From Stenotrophomonas sp. ASS1 (GTDB lineage: Bacteria > Pseudomonadota > Gammaproteobacteria > Xanthomonadales > Xanthomonadaceae), in contig NZ_CP031167.1 of the NCBI RefSeq assembly GCF_004346925.1, positions 3,430,001 through 3,494,000 of the forward strand: a stretch of 64,000 nucleotides of DNA, written 5' to 3'. Of this stretch, positions 1 through 9,066 are shown piece by piece. Position numbers and translations under genes: made by a program. Numbering within the stretch: position 1 is the stretch's first letter; each line of letters starts with the position of its first letter. The notes under the pieces are model-generated. The model had not been told where the DNA came from, searched no databases, and saw nothing but the letters and a program-made list of their open reading frames with translations.

Positions 1-217
1 CGATCTCTGGCGGGGGCCGCTACGAAAGCGTATCTATATCGCACTTTCCGCGCCCGCTTCAAGGCCGCCCCATGGCGCGGGGCATGGCACCCTCCTGAAC
101 GTGACGGGTTTCGCAATGCGTGCGCGACCGCCGGGCGGACGCTGCGTTGCAGTACGGCGGGGAGGCGCGCGAGCGGCGTTGCCGCTACCATCAACGCCTT
201 GCCAGACAGGTGCGCCC
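1..217. other. Upstream region of gshB, no gene seen
   Basis: No convincing gene lies here. The region is GC-rich and precedes the gshB start at 218. In relatives with the same gshB-tonB arrangement, pilG is often the divergent neighbour, so this may be part of that promoter region. That is inference, because the neighbour is outside the window. Confidence 0.4.
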
Positions 218-1165
218 ATGCCGTTGAACGTCATCGTGGTGATGGACCCCATCGCCCACATCAAGATCGCCAAGGACACCACCTTCGCCATGTTGCTGGA
301 AGCCCAGCGCCGCGGCCATGCCCTGCACTACGTGCGCCCGGGCGGGTTGGCCCTGGAAGGTGGCGTGGCGGTGGCCCAGACCGCACCGCTGCAGGTGCGC
401 GACGACCCGGCCGGCTGGTATGAGCTGGGTGCGTTCAGCCGTACCGAGTTCGGTCCCGGCCAGATCGTGCTGATGCGCAAGGACCCGCCGGTCGACGCCG
501 AGTACATCTACGACACCCAGGTGCTGGACGTGGCCGCCGCTGCCGGTGCCTGCGTGGTCAACAACCCGCAGGGCCTGCGCGACTACAACGAGAAGCTGGC
601 CGCCCTGCTGTTCCCGCAGTGCTGCCCGCCGACCCTGGTCAGCCGCGACGCCAAGGCGCTGAAGGCCTTTGCCCTGGAACACGGCCAGGCCGTGCTGAAG
701 CCGCTGGATGGCATGGGCGGCCGCTCGATCTTCCGCAGCGGCAAGGGCGATCCGAACCTGAATGTGATCCTGGAAACCCTGACCGACGGCGGCCACAGGA
801 TGGCGCTGGCACAGAAGTTCATCCCCGACATCACCGCCGGCGACAAGCGCATCCTGCTGGTCGATGGTGAGCCGGTCGATTACTGCCTGGCGCGCATCCC
901 GCAGGGTGATGAATTCCGCGGCAACCTGGCCGCCGGCGGCCGCGGCGAAGGCCGCCCGCTGAGCGAGCGCGACCGCTGGATCGCCGCCCAGGTCGGGCCG
1001 GAGATGAAGCGTCGCGGCATGCGCTTCGTCGGCTTGGACGTGATCGGTGATTACCTGACCGAGGTCAACGTGACCAGCCCGACCTGCGTGCGCGAACTGG
1101 ACGCCCAGTACGGGCTGAACATCGCTGGCACCCTGTTCGACGCACTCGAGGCCGGCCTGCGCTGA
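218..1165 (+). CDS. gshB: Glutathione synthetase
   Basis: This 315-residue ATP-grasp ligase joins gamma-glutamylcysteine and glycine to make glutathione in the cytoplasm. The N-terminus MPLNVIVVMDPIAHIKIAKD is the classic GshB start, with the IKxxKDTT segment of the substrate domain. The ATP-grasp glycine-rich loop KPLDGMGG begins near residue 161. The C-terminal VTSPTCVREL segment matches the conserved end of the family. Length equals that of bacterial GshB. I chose the ATG at 218 because upstream in-frame codons add a basic stretch without family resemblance. The stop overlaps the next gene's ATG by one base (TGATG), so the two are probably translationally coupled. Confidence 0.97.
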   Translation: MPLNVIVVMDPIAHIKIAKDTTFAMLLEAQRRGHALHYVRPGGLALEGGVAVAQTAPLQVRDDPAGWYELGAFSRTEFGPGQIVLMRKDPPVDAEYIYDTQVLDVAAAAGACVVNNPQGLRDYNEKLAALLFPQCCPPTLVSRDAKALKAFALEHGQAVLKPLDGMGGRSIFRSGKGDPNLNVILETLTDGGHRMALAQKFIPDITAGDKRILLVDGEPVDYCLARIPQGDEFRGNLAAGGRGEGRPLSERDRWIAAQVGPEMKRRGMRFVGLDVIGDYLTEVNVTSPTCVRELDAQYGLNIAGTLFDALEAGLR

Positions 1166-2049
1166 TGCCGTCCGCCCCTGCCGTCCTGCCCCCGCCGCCG
1201 CGCGAAGCGCAACGGCTGGGGGCGACCATCGCGTTGTCGGTGCTGGTCCACGCCCTGCTGATCCTGGGCGTGGGCTTCGCCGTGAAGGGCGATGCACCGC
1301 TGGTGCCGACGCTGGAAGTGATCTTCAGCCAGACCCGCACCGCACTGACGCCGAAGCAGGCTGATTTCCTGGCCGCAGCCAACCAGGAAGGCGGTGGCGA
1401 ACACGACCGCGCACAGCGTCCGCGTGACAACCAGGCCGGCATCGTGCCGCAGGCGCAGGCCGGGCTGAGCCCAGTGCCACAACAGCAGCAATCGGCCGCA
1501 CCGGTTCCGCCGCCGCAGGCGCGCGTGGTGAGCAGCCGCAATGGTGAAGAGACGGTGGCCCAGGCCCAGCCGCGGCCGACACCGGAGCAGCCCGAACCGG
1601 ATGCACCGCTGACCGCGCGCGAACAGCGCGACGTGGAGATGGCGCGCCTGGCCGCCGAAGTGCACCTGCGCTCGGCGCAGTACGCCAAGCGCCCGAACCG
1701 CAAGTTCGTGTCGGCCAGCACGCGCGAATATGCCTATGCCAACTACCTGCGTGCCTGGGTCGATCGCGCCGAGCGCGTCGGCAACCTGAACTACCCGGAC
1801 GAGGCCCGGCAGCGCCGCCTGGGTGGCCAGGTGGTGATCAGCGTGGGTGTGCGCCGCGATGGCAGCGTGGAAAGCAGCCGGATCCTGCGTTCGAGCGGGA
1901 TGCCGTTGCTGGATGAGGCGGCTCTGCGGGTGGTGAAGCTGGCGCAGCCGTTCCCGCCGTTGCCGAAGACCGAGGATGAGATCGATATCCTGCAGGTCAC
2001 CCGCACGTGGGTGTTCCTGCCGGGCGGCACCCTGCACGACGATCGATAG
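1165..2049 (+). CDS. TonB-family energy transducer (TonB3-like)
   Basis: The 294-residue protein has the TonB layout. A short cytoplasmic N-terminus is followed by one membrane anchor (about residues 20-37, ALSVLVHALLILGVGFAV). A Pro/Gln-rich periplasmic linker leads to a C-terminal TonB domain containing YPDEARQRRLGGQVVISVGV and a terminal LQVTRTWVFLPG. TonB proteins pass proton-motive force from ExbB/ExbD to the outer membrane. No exbBD lies next to it. The gene directly follows gshB, as tonB3 does in Pseudomonas aeruginosa, where it affects twitching motility. A pilus-related role is therefore plausible but inferred from position only. Confidence 0.85.
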   Translation: MPSAPAVLPPPPREAQRLGATIALSVLVHALLILGVGFAVKGDAPLVPTLEVIFSQTRTALTPKQADFLAAANQEGGGEHDRAQRPRDNQAGIVPQAQAGLSPVPQQQQSAAPVPPPQARVVSSRNGEETVAQAQPRPTPEQPEPDAPLTAREQRDVEMARLAAEVHLRSAQYAKRPNRKFVSASTREYAYANYLRAWVDRAERVGNLNYPDEARQRRLGGQVVISVGVRRDGSVESSRILRSSGMPLLDEAALRVVKLAQPFPPLPKTEDEIDILQVTRTWVFLPGGTLHDDR

Positions 2050-2054
2050 GGTTC

Positions 2055-2686
2055 TGTTGCCCGGGCCTGCGGCCCGGGACCCGCTGAACGTCAACGTCAA
2101 AGGCGGCGGTTGGACTGTGGATTTGGTGTGGCGGGGTGGCTGGGCAGGACACGCCGTAAACCCATCCTTGGGGGCTCGATGGCGCCTTGCTCGTGCGCGC
2201 TGTCCTGCGCACACGGCAAGACCGGGGTTGGGCATCCTTCCCAACCCGCCCGAGGCATGCCTCGGGCCCATGGCGCCAACGGTCCTGCACCACCTCTGAC
2301 AGATCCCGGCGCATCGCGTCCCGCTCCGCTGTTGGTAGGTGTCGACCTTGGTCGACACACATCCATGCTATGCGTGGATGCGAGCGAAGCGACCCGCTTT
2401 TGACTTTGATTTTCTTTTGATTTTCCGTGGCGGACGCACACGGAAACTGTCAGAGGTCGGGCGGGGTGGGTTCGCGGGGGTATCCGCGCCATGGATGGCG
2501 CGGCTAAGCCCCCAGGGGTGAGGGCGCTTTGCTTGCGAAGCACGGCTTCGCAAGCGCCCGAACGCACAGCCGCCAGCGGCTGGGCCGGACCGCGGAGCGG
2601 GGTTCACGGCGTCCCCCGCGAACCCACCCCGCCCGGCCAAGCGCGGCTTTTGATTTACGCGATCAACCAACCCCGCCACGAGGGGC
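2055..2686. repeat. Composite intergenic palindrome element, site A (two units)
   Basis: This 0.6-kb gap holds no gene. It opens with a GC hairpin (2060-2078) followed by ACCCGC and a CAACGTCAACGTC tract. Unit A1 has short arms 2144-2150 and 2282-2288 around the conserved strand acgccgtaaaccc. A GTAGGTGTCGACC palindrome follows at 2335-2358. Unit A2 is inverted, with 26-nt arms 2455-2480 and 2613-2638 that pair with a single G.T mismatch. Inside A2 sits an inner hairpin with CATGGATG and an extra module at about 2522-2591. A1 holds another hairpin-rich module at about 2188-2273. Both modules recur at site D (42.3-42.6 kb). Confidence 0.85.
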
Positions 2687-3400
2687 TCAGCCGTTGGCCT
2701 TCGCCTTCGCCTCGCGCGCGGCCTGCTGCTCGACCAGGGTCAGTGCCACGTTGTCACGCAGGTACGCCGGCTCGACCTTCTCCGGTGCGATGGCTTCACC
2801 GCGCGCGAAGGCCGGCACCGCCAGTGCCAGTACGTCCGACGCGCGCGGCAATGCGGCGGCATCGAATCCACGCAGGCCAGCCCCAAGTTGCGCCACCAGT
2901 GCGCCCTCGGCTGCGCCGAAACCGGTACCCACACCGTAGGCGGACAGCCCTTCCGGCAGCGATACCGCAGCGGGTGCGCATACGCGCTCGGCATCACGCG
3001 CCACCGGCAGGCCGTCCACGCGCTCGAAGCGGGCAACGTAGAGTTCGCCCATCCGCGCATCGATCGCTGACAGGATCTGCGTTTCTTCCGTCGGTGCCCG
3101 CAACGCCAGCACCTGCAGCGTCGAGACCGGCAACAGCGGACGGTCCAGGGCCAGCGCAATGCCCTGGGCAATCGCGATCGCAAGACGCACGCCGGTGAAC
3201 GCGCCGGGGCCGCGGCTGAGCGCGATGCCGTCCAGCTGGCGGCGGCTGATGCCGGCTTCGGCCAGCAGCGCCTCCGCCCACGGCAGGCTCAGTTCGGCGT
3301 GCCGGCGCGGGGCGATCTCGAAGCGTTCCAGCACCTGCCCATCGACATGCAGGGCAACGGAACAGGCTTCGGTGGCGGTTTCAAAGGCGAGCAGTTTCAT
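2687..3400 (-). CDS. tsaB: tRNA threonylcarbamoyladenosine biosynthesis protein TsaB
   Basis: This 237-residue protein starts MKLLAFETATEACSVAL, the ASKHA-fold N-terminus of TsaB. The typical LSRGPGAFTGVRLAIAIAQG stretch follows near residue 60. TsaB binds TsaD and TsaE to make the t6A37 modification on ANN-decoding tRNAs and has no activity alone. It lies nine bases downstream of the yoaA-type helicase gene on the same strand. The yoaA-tsaB pair is conserved in many gammaproteobacteria, so they are likely one operon. A composite palindrome element follows its stop codon. Confidence 0.95.
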   Translation of the reverse strand: MKLLAFETATEACSVALHVDGQVLERFEIAPRRHAELSLPWAEALLAEAGISRRQLDGIALSRGPGAFTGVRLAIAIAQGIALALDRPLLPVSTLQVLALRAPTEETQILSAIDARMGELYVARFERVDGLPVARDAERVCAPAAVSLPEGLSAYGVGTGFGAAEGALVAQLGAGLRGFDAAALPRASDVLALAVPAFARGEAIAPEKVEPAYLRDNVALTLVEQQAAREAKAKANG

Positions 3401-3409
3401 CGGATCGGG

Positions 3410-5458
3410 TCAAAACAGGGGGAACGTGGCACCGGGCGCCGGCTCAGGGCCGGTCGCAACAGCGACTGGGGCAGCCGCATCATCGGACACGGGCGCCCAT
3501 TGTGGCGTAAAGAAGGCCTGCACATCGGCCAGGCTGCGAGTACGCCAGAACGGCGGCAGCGAATCGAGGAAGACCCGGCCATAGCCCCGGTTGAGCAGGC
3601 GCGGGTCGCACAGTACCAGCACGCCACGGTCGCTCTCGCTGCGGATCAGGCGGCCGACACCCTGCTTCAATGCGATCACCGCCTGCGGCAACTGCTCGTC
3701 GCGGAACGGATTGCCGCCCTGGCTGCGGATCGCCTCCAGCCGCGCCTCGTACACCGGATCGTCCGGCGCCGCGAACGGCAGCTTGTCGATCATCACCACG
3801 CTCAGCGCTTCGCCGACCACGTCCACACCCTCGCGGAAGCTGGCCGAGCCGAGCAGCACGCCGTTGCCGGATTCGCGGAAGCGCTGCAGCAGCGTCGCGC
3901 GAGGCGCCTCGCCCTGCACGAACAACGGCCATGGCCCGTCGCGCAATGCCTCGGCGGCCTCACGCAATGCACGGTGCGAGGCGAACAACAGGAAGGCCCT
4001 GCCCTGCGAGGCCTGCAACACCGGCCGCAAGGTCTGGATCAGCGCGGTACCAAACCCGCGCGCCGCCGGATCGGGCAGGCCTTCGGGCAGGTAGCACAGC
4101 GCCTGCTCGGGCCAATTGAACGGGCTTGGCTGCACCAGCGTGTGCGGATCGTCCAGGCCCAGGCGGGTGGCGATGTGATCGAAACCACCGCCAACGGTCA
4201 GCGTTGCCGAAGTGAAGATCCACGCGGCACGGCTGCGCTCGCGATGCTCACGCAGCGGACCGGACACATCCATCGGCGTGCGCTGGCAACGGAAACCACG
4301 CGGCGTAAGCTCGTACCAGAGCACATCGGCCGCACTGCTCGCTTCCGACGGATCGGTGTCGAAATCGAGAGTGGGTTCGTCATCGCCCAGCCAGCGGCTG
4401 AGCCGCGAGACCGCCTCGCGCGCCCGCGCATGACAGGCATCCAGACCCGCCGCCGCTTCGCGCAGCGGCTGCAATGCCTGCTCCAGGGTCACCAACCCTG
4501 CCATCACCGTATCGAATCCGTCGCGCACCTGTGGCATCGCCAGCGCGCGCCATTGCGTGCCACGCGGCGGCAGTCCCTCCATCGCCGAACGCAGCGCCAG
4601 CAGCGCCTGCTGCAACTGGTCGACCGGTTCCTGCAGCGCCGACTGCGCGCCGCCCACACCGCGTGCTTCAGCCAGGCAATCGCGCCCGAGCTCCTGCCAC
4701 GGGCGCATGCCAAAACCCTCGCCGAAGAACTGCGCGGCCAGTTCGGGCAACTGGTGTGCCTCGTCGATGACGAAGGCCTGGGCGCCCGGCAGCAGTTCAC
4801 CGAAGCCATCCTGCTTCAGGGCCAGATCGGCCAGCAGCAGGTGATGGTTGACCACCACCACATCGGCAGCCTGTGCACGCTGCCGCGCACGCACCACGAA
4901 GCAGTCATCCCAGAACGGGCAATCGGTGCCCAGGCAGTTGTCGACGGTGGAGGTGACCATCGGCAGCAATGGGGAGTCGTCGGCCAGCCCGTCGAGCTCG
5001 GCGATGTCACCGAACTCCGAGCGACCGGACCAGGCCAGGATGCGCTGGAACTGCGCGGCCTGCTCGGGACTGGAAAACCGCGGTTCGCCGCGCGCCTGCT
5101 GCAGGCGATAGCGGCACAGGTAGTTCGCACGCCCTTTCAGCAGCGCACTGCGCAGGCCGACCCCGAGTGCCTGGCGCACCCGTGGCAGATCGCGGTGGTA
5201 GAGCTGGTCCTGCAGCGCGCGGGTGCCTGTGGAGATGATGGTGCGCAACCCGGACAGCAGCACCGGCACCAGATAGGCAAACGTCTTGCCGGTGCCGGTA
5301 CCGGCCTCGGCCAGCAGCAGATCACGCTGCTGCAGCGCATCGGCGATGGCTTCGGTCAGGTGCAGCTGTGCCGGACGCGGGACGAATGCATCCAGGTGCG
5401 AGGCGAGCGCGCCGCCGTCGCTGAGGGCTTCGCGGCTGGCATGGACAAGGTCGGACAT
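3410..5458 (-). CDS. yoaA: ATP-dependent DNA helicase, DinG/YoaA family
   Basis: This is a 682-residue XPD-like superfamily 2 helicase. The Walker A motif is in LAEAGTGTGKTFAYLVP and the DEAH box is in VIDEAHQLPELA. Four cysteines between them (in NYLCRYR, NCLGTDCPFWDDC) form the family's FeS cluster site. C-terminal motifs include LLFASHRALREAA and GVGRLIRSESDRGVLV. YoaA and DinG unwind damaged or R-loop-bearing DNA. I prefer YoaA because tsaB follows directly. The start at 5458 gives MSDLVHASREAL. An upstream in-frame ATG at 5527 would run into the neighbouring repeat element. Confidence 0.92.
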   Translation of the reverse strand: MSDLVHASREALSDGGALASHLDAFVPRPAQLHLTEAIADALQQRDLLLAEAGTGTGKTFAYLVPVLLSGLRTIISTGTRALQDQLYHRDLPRVRQALGVGLRSALLKGRANYLCRYRLQQARGEPRFSSPEQAAQFQRILAWSGRSEFGDIAELDGLADDSPLLPMVTSTVDNCLGTDCPFWDDCFVVRARQRAQAADVVVVNHHLLLADLALKQDGFGELLPGAQAFVIDEAHQLPELAAQFFGEGFGMRPWQELGRDCLAEARGVGGAQSALQEPVDQLQQALLALRSAMEGLPPRGTQWRALAMPQVRDGFDTVMAGLVTLEQALQPLREAAAGLDACHARAREAVSRLSRWLGDDEPTLDFDTDPSEASSAADVLWYELTPRGFRCQRTPMDVSGPLREHRERSRAAWIFTSATLTVGGGFDHIATRLGLDDPHTLVQPSPFNWPEQALCYLPEGLPDPAARGFGTALIQTLRPVLQASQGRAFLLFASHRALREAAEALRDGPWPLFVQGEAPRATLLQRFRESGNGVLLGSASFREGVDVVGEALSVVMIDKLPFAAPDDPVYEARLEAIRSQGGNPFRDEQLPQAVIALKQGVGRLIRSESDRGVLVLCDPRLLNRGYGRVFLDSLPPFWRTRSLADVQAFFTPQWAPVSDDAAAPVAVATGPEPAPGATFPLF

Positions 5459-5465
5459 CAGAGGG

Positions 5466-5950
5466 AAAGGATACCCGGCCGGGCGCTGCCCGGCACCCGT
5501 TTCAAGCCGGAGCACAAGCAACGGCAACAGCGCTGTTCACGGCTCTGGGTTGTACTGAGGGCTGGCGGGGGACTGTGGGTTTGCGGGGACGCCGTAAACC
5601 CGTCCTTGGGGGCTTGGCCGCGGCATCCATGCCGCGGACACCCCGCAAACCCACAGTCCCCCGCCTTCGAGAGTTTCCCGGTGACGGAGGGACAGGCTTC
5701 GCAAAGTCGAGCATGCTCGACTGGCAGCTCAGAAGCGGTGGGAGTAACGGGGAAAGAAGAAAGGAAACGGCAGCGAGCGCGCGCAGCGCGCGACCCGCTT
5801 TTGATTTTGATTTTGTTCTTGCCTGCGGCCCGCGCGATGTATGGCAGGCCGGGTGGGTGGGGCGTGCAGGACCGTTGGCGCCATGGATGGCGCCATCGAG
5901 CCCCCAGGGATGGGTTTACGGCGTGTCCTGCACGCCCCACCCACCCGGCC
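5466..5950. repeat. Composite intergenic palindrome element, site B (two units, perfect stems)
   Basis: The gap 5459-6015 has no gene. A hairpin near 5471-5490 plus ACCCG and a CAACGGCAACAGC tract opens the element. Unit B1 has perfect 25-nt arms at 5564-5588 and 5641-5665 around acgccgtaaacccgtcc and an inner CCGCGGCATCCATGCCGCGG hairpin. Unit B2 is inverted, with perfect 26-nt arms at 5847-5872 and 5925-5950 of quite different sequence. Its inner hairpin is GGCGCCATGGATGGCGCC. Between them (about 5795-5822) lies GACCCGCTTTTGATTTTGAT, the reverse of the phased tract seen at other sites. Confidence 0.9.
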
Positions 5951-6015
5951 CATCACCCGCATCCATCAGTGCGCGCGCGCCGCAGAGGGGGCAGCGCCCG
6001 ATGGAGTGGAATACC

Positions 6016-6555
6016 TCAGTACCGCTTGATCCCCGGCACGGTGCAGCCTTCCAGCTGCGCATGCGCGGACACCGCGTTCTCCTTCTCGCCGCGCGCCAGA
6101 CGCGACTGCTCGATCGTCGCCCAGTGCCGGCGGCACAGCGGCCCGGTCTTCGAGCCCAGATCCACCGCCTTGCGCGCGAACGTCTCAGCCTGTGCCCATT
6201 GGCCCTGCAACAGCGCCAGCTCGGCACGCTCCTGCAGCACCGCCGGGTCACCGGCCACGATTTCCAGCGCGTGGTCCAGGCTGCTGGCGGCACCGGCCAG
6301 GTCGTTGGCCTGGCGCTGCGTCTGTGCGGTCACCCGCAGGTCCTCCACCTGCGAATCACGCAGCGGCTGCACCGACAGCTCCTTGTCGTCCGGACCTGCG
6401 GCCGCTTCCACCGCAGCCAGGCGCTGTGCCGGCGTGGTGGTATCAACCGGCGGCTTGGCCACCGGCGGTGCGCTGCTGACGCAGGCGGCCAGGGCCAGGC
6501 TGAGGCCGGTCAGGGCCAGGGGCTGCAGCAGGGATCGCATGTTCATCGGCATCAT
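6016..6555 (-). CDS. TPR-like outer-membrane lipoprotein, probable PBP1B activator (LpoP-like)
   Basis: This 179-residue precursor has a lipoprotein signal ending LSLALAAC, with the lipidated Cys near residue 25. The mature part contains helical repeats resembling tetratricopeptide units (AGAASSLDHALEIVAGDPAVL, then AELALLQGQWAQAETFARKA). Its ATG overlaps the stop of mrcB by four bases (ATGA), which indicates translational coupling. In Pseudomonas aeruginosa, LpoP is a TPR lipoprotein encoded next to the PBP1b gene and needed for that enzyme's activity. Layout and neighbourhood fit LpoP, but orthology is inferred. In-frame ATGs at 6546 or 6540 could also be the start. Confidence 0.75.
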   Translation of the reverse strand: MMPMNMRSLLQPLALTGLSLALAACVSSAPPVAKPPVDTTTPAQRLAAVEAAAGPDDKELSVQPLRDSQVEDLRVTAQTQRQANDLAGAASSLDHALEIVAGDPAVLQERAELALLQGQWAQAETFARKAVDLGSKTGPLCRRHWATIEQSRLARGEKENAVSAHAQLEGCTVPGIKRY

Positions 6556-8990
6556 CGGCTCGGGGGAGGAGTGGCGGCGGCGGGCGCCGCAGCAGGTTCA
6601 GCAGGCGGCTCAGGCTTGCGGTCCAGGCCGAACCAGCTACGCCAGCCACCGCCCTCGCCTTCGGCACCCTGCCCGTCCGGCGACACCGCCGGCGCACACG
6701 GTGCATAGGCCGGCGCGTAGCCCACCACGAACGGGAAACGACGCGCGCCCGGACAGCCTTCATCCGTGCTGTTGAGTCCGGTCGGCGCCACCGACTGCCA
6801 GTCCAGGCCCTTGTTGCTGACCCGCAGCGGCGCACTCGGCAGGCGCTGGAAGATGCCCGACCAGACCCGCATCGCGCCGGTGGCACCGTACAGGCCGGCC
6901 TGCTCGTTCTGGTCGTTGCCGATCCAGATCACCGCCAGATGATCGCCGGTGTAACCGGCGTACCAGCTGTCGCGGCCATCGTTGGTGGTACCGGTCTTGC
7001 CGGCCGGCTGCAGGCGGCCGAGGCCATCGGCGTTGAGCCGCTGCGCGGTGCCGCTGGCAACCACCTGCTGCAGGCCGACACTGATCAGGTTGGCGGCAAT
7101 CGAGTCGCCTTCCTGGGCCGGTGCCGGGGTCTTGTCGTAACGCTTGAGCAGCTTGCCCTGCGGATCGAGCACGCCACGCACCGCATGCAGCGGCTGGATT
7201 TCGCCACCGGACGCGAGGAACTGGTACAGCTGGGCCATCGCGTACGGGCTCTGGTCGGTCGAACCGAGAATCACCGCCGGATTCGCCTCGGCCTTGATGC
7301 CGGCCAGCACGTGGATCAGCTGGGTCACGCGCTCGGGGCCGACCTGCATGCCCACGCGCACCGTGGCCTGGTTGTAGGAATGCGCCAGCGCGTCGATCAG
7401 GCGCACGGTGCCGTGGCTGCGGTTGTCCGCGTTGCCCGGGTTCCAGTTGCGGCCGCGGCCGAGCTGGACGGTCACCGGTGAATCGTCGACCCAGCTGGCC
7501 AGCGAGTAGCGGTCCGGCTGCGCCAACGCCAGCAGGTACACGAACGGCTTGAGCAACGAGCCGACCGGGCGCTGTGCCTCGATGGCGCGGTTGAAGCCGA
7601 CTTCGGACACTTCACGGCTGCCGATCACCGCCAGCACGTCACCGTTGTGCACGTCGGTCAGCACCATGCCGGCCTGCAGTTCGGGGCGACGCTTGCTCTC
7701 CAGCGACTTGATGGTGCGGGTCACCGCGCCTTCGGCATAGGCCTGCGCGGACGGCGACATGCCGGTCATCACGCTCAGGCCGGCGCCCTGCAGGGCAGAT
7801 TCCGGATAGTCGTGACCCAGTTGGCGGCGGACCAGATCGACATAGGCGGGGAAGCGGTTGGCGGCAACCAGGCCCGGCGTCTTGGGCACGCCCAGCGGGG
7901 CCTTCAACGCACGCTGGTACTCGGCGTCATCGATCAGCGTGGCTTCGTGCAGTTTGCCCAGCACGAAGTTGCGGCGATCCAGCGCGCGTTCCGGATTGCG
8001 CCGCGGGTCGTAGAAGGACGGGCCCTTGACCAGGCCGATCAGCAGCGCGATCTGCTCGGTCTCCAGCGACTGCAGGTCGCGACCGAACCAGAACTCGGCG
8101 CCAGAGGACATGCCATGGATGGCCTGGCTGCCACGCTGGCCCAGGTACACCTGGTTGAGGTAGGCCTCGAAGATGGTGCGCTTGTCGTAGCGCGCTTCCA
8201 TGATCAGCGCGTAGAGCACTTCGTTGAATTTGCGGGTAACCGTCTGCTCCTTGCCGATGCCGAGCAGGCCGCTGCGGGCCAGCTGCTGGGTCAGCGTAGA
8301 GGCGCCCTGGCGGCTCTGGCCACCGGAGCGGATGGTCACCCACACCGCACGGGCGATGCCGGACAGGTCGATGCCGTGGTGGCGGTTGAAGTCCTTGTCC
8401 TCCACCGCCTGCAGGCCGGTCACCAGCAGGTCCGGCGCCTCGTCCATGCGGATCAGGCGGCGTTCTTCCTGCTTCTGGCCGTACAGGGTGGCGATGCGGG
8501 CCGGGTCCAACCGCGCGGCCTTCAAGGCCTTGCGGTTGTCGGCGTCGCGCAGCGAGGCGACCGCACCATCGGCCAGTGACAGCTCGAGCCGGCGCGGGGC
8601 AACCCGGCCATCGACGTCGTTGTAGCCGCGGCTGGAGATGACGAAGCGCCCGCCGTTCACCGCATAGGTGGCCGGCTCCTTGCCCTGGCCGTCATCGCGG
8701 TAGGCGGAGGCGGCCAGCTCGGTCTTCAGCGTGGACGCATCCATCGCCTTGCCGGGGGTGAGCACCAGCGGGCGCGCGTAGACGCGCGTCGGGATCTGCC
8801 AGCGCAGCTCGCCGAAACGCTGGGTCACCTGCTGGTTCAGGTACAGCGTATAGGGAATGAGGAAACCCAATCCCAACGCGACCGCAGCCATGCTCCAGGT
8901 GATCAGCCGGCGCCGCCACAGCGGGCCGTTGTCCTGCTGGTCGTCGTCGTCGAAATCGTCGATGTCGTCGGAATCGTAGCGTCGGGGCAC
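6552..8990 (-). CDS. mrcB: Bifunctional penicillin-binding protein 1B
   Basis: This 812-residue class A PBP polymerises lipid II and cross-links peptidoglycan in the periplasm. A cytoplasmic acidic N-terminus (DSDDIDDFDDDD) precedes one membrane helix (about residues 30-50). The glycosyltransferase domain shows VEDKDFNRHHGID (catalytic Glu near residue 197) and GASTLTQQLARS. The transpeptidase domain has the Ser nucleophile in PVGSLLKPF and the KTG box in AGKTGTTNDGRD. The start is GTG at 8990 in this reading. The C-terminal tail is Ala/Pro-rich. The lipoprotein gene overlapping its stop is probably its dedicated partner. Confidence 0.95.
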   Translation of the reverse strand: MPRRYDSDDIDDFDDDDQQDNGPLWRRRLITWSMAAVALGLGFLIPYTLYLNQQVTQRFGELRWQIPTRVYARPLVLTPGKAMDASTLKTELAASAYRDDGQGKEPATYAVNGGRFVISSRGYNDVDGRVAPRRLELSLADGAVASLRDADNRKALKAARLDPARIATLYGQKQEERRLIRMDEAPDLLVTGLQAVEDKDFNRHHGIDLSGIARAVWVTIRSGGQSRQGASTLTQQLARSGLLGIGKEQTVTRKFNEVLYALIMEARYDKRTIFEAYLNQVYLGQRGSQAIHGMSSGAEFWFGRDLQSLETEQIALLIGLVKGPSFYDPRRNPERALDRRNFVLGKLHEATLIDDAEYQRALKAPLGVPKTPGLVAANRFPAYVDLVRRQLGHDYPESALQGAGLSVMTGMSPSAQAYAEGAVTRTIKSLESKRRPELQAGMVLTDVHNGDVLAVIGSREVSEVGFNRAIEAQRPVGSLLKPFVYLLALAQPDRYSLASWVDDSPVTVQLGRGRNWNPGNADNRSHGTVRLIDALAHSYNQATVRVGMQVGPERVTQLIHVLAGIKAEANPAVILGSTDQSPYAMAQLYQFLASGGEIQPLHAVRGVLDPQGKLLKRYDKTPAPAQEGDSIAANLISVGLQQVVASGTAQRLNADGLGRLQPAGKTGTTNDGRDSWYAGYTGDHLAVIWIGNDQNEQAGLYGATGAMRVWSGIFQRLPSAPLRVSNKGLDWQSVAPTGLNSTDEGCPGARRFPFVVGYAPAYAPCAPAVSPDGQGAEGEGGGWRSWFGLDRKPEPPAEPAAAPAAATPPPSR

Positions 8991-9066
8991 GGGAGAAGCA
9001 TAGCGGTGGCGTCAGCGGAGTCTACCCCAGCACATTTCCCCAAGGCAGTTCCTTGAAACCGCCTGT

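Noticed and set aside
34..291. Minus-strand frame of 85 codons at the window start
   Set aside because: It overlaps the gshB start, has no ribosome site, and its translation resembles no family.
2097..2679. Several overlapping small frames in the 2.1-2.7 kb gap
   Set aside because: They consist of palindrome sequence read in different frames and recur at the other repeat sites. No ribosome site or codon bias is evident.
3299..6775. Very long open frame on the plus strand (1158 codons)
   Set aside because: It is antisense to yoaA, tsaB and the lipoprotein, which have clear family motifs. High GC keeps the opposite strand open, and the translation is Arg/Gln-rich without domains.
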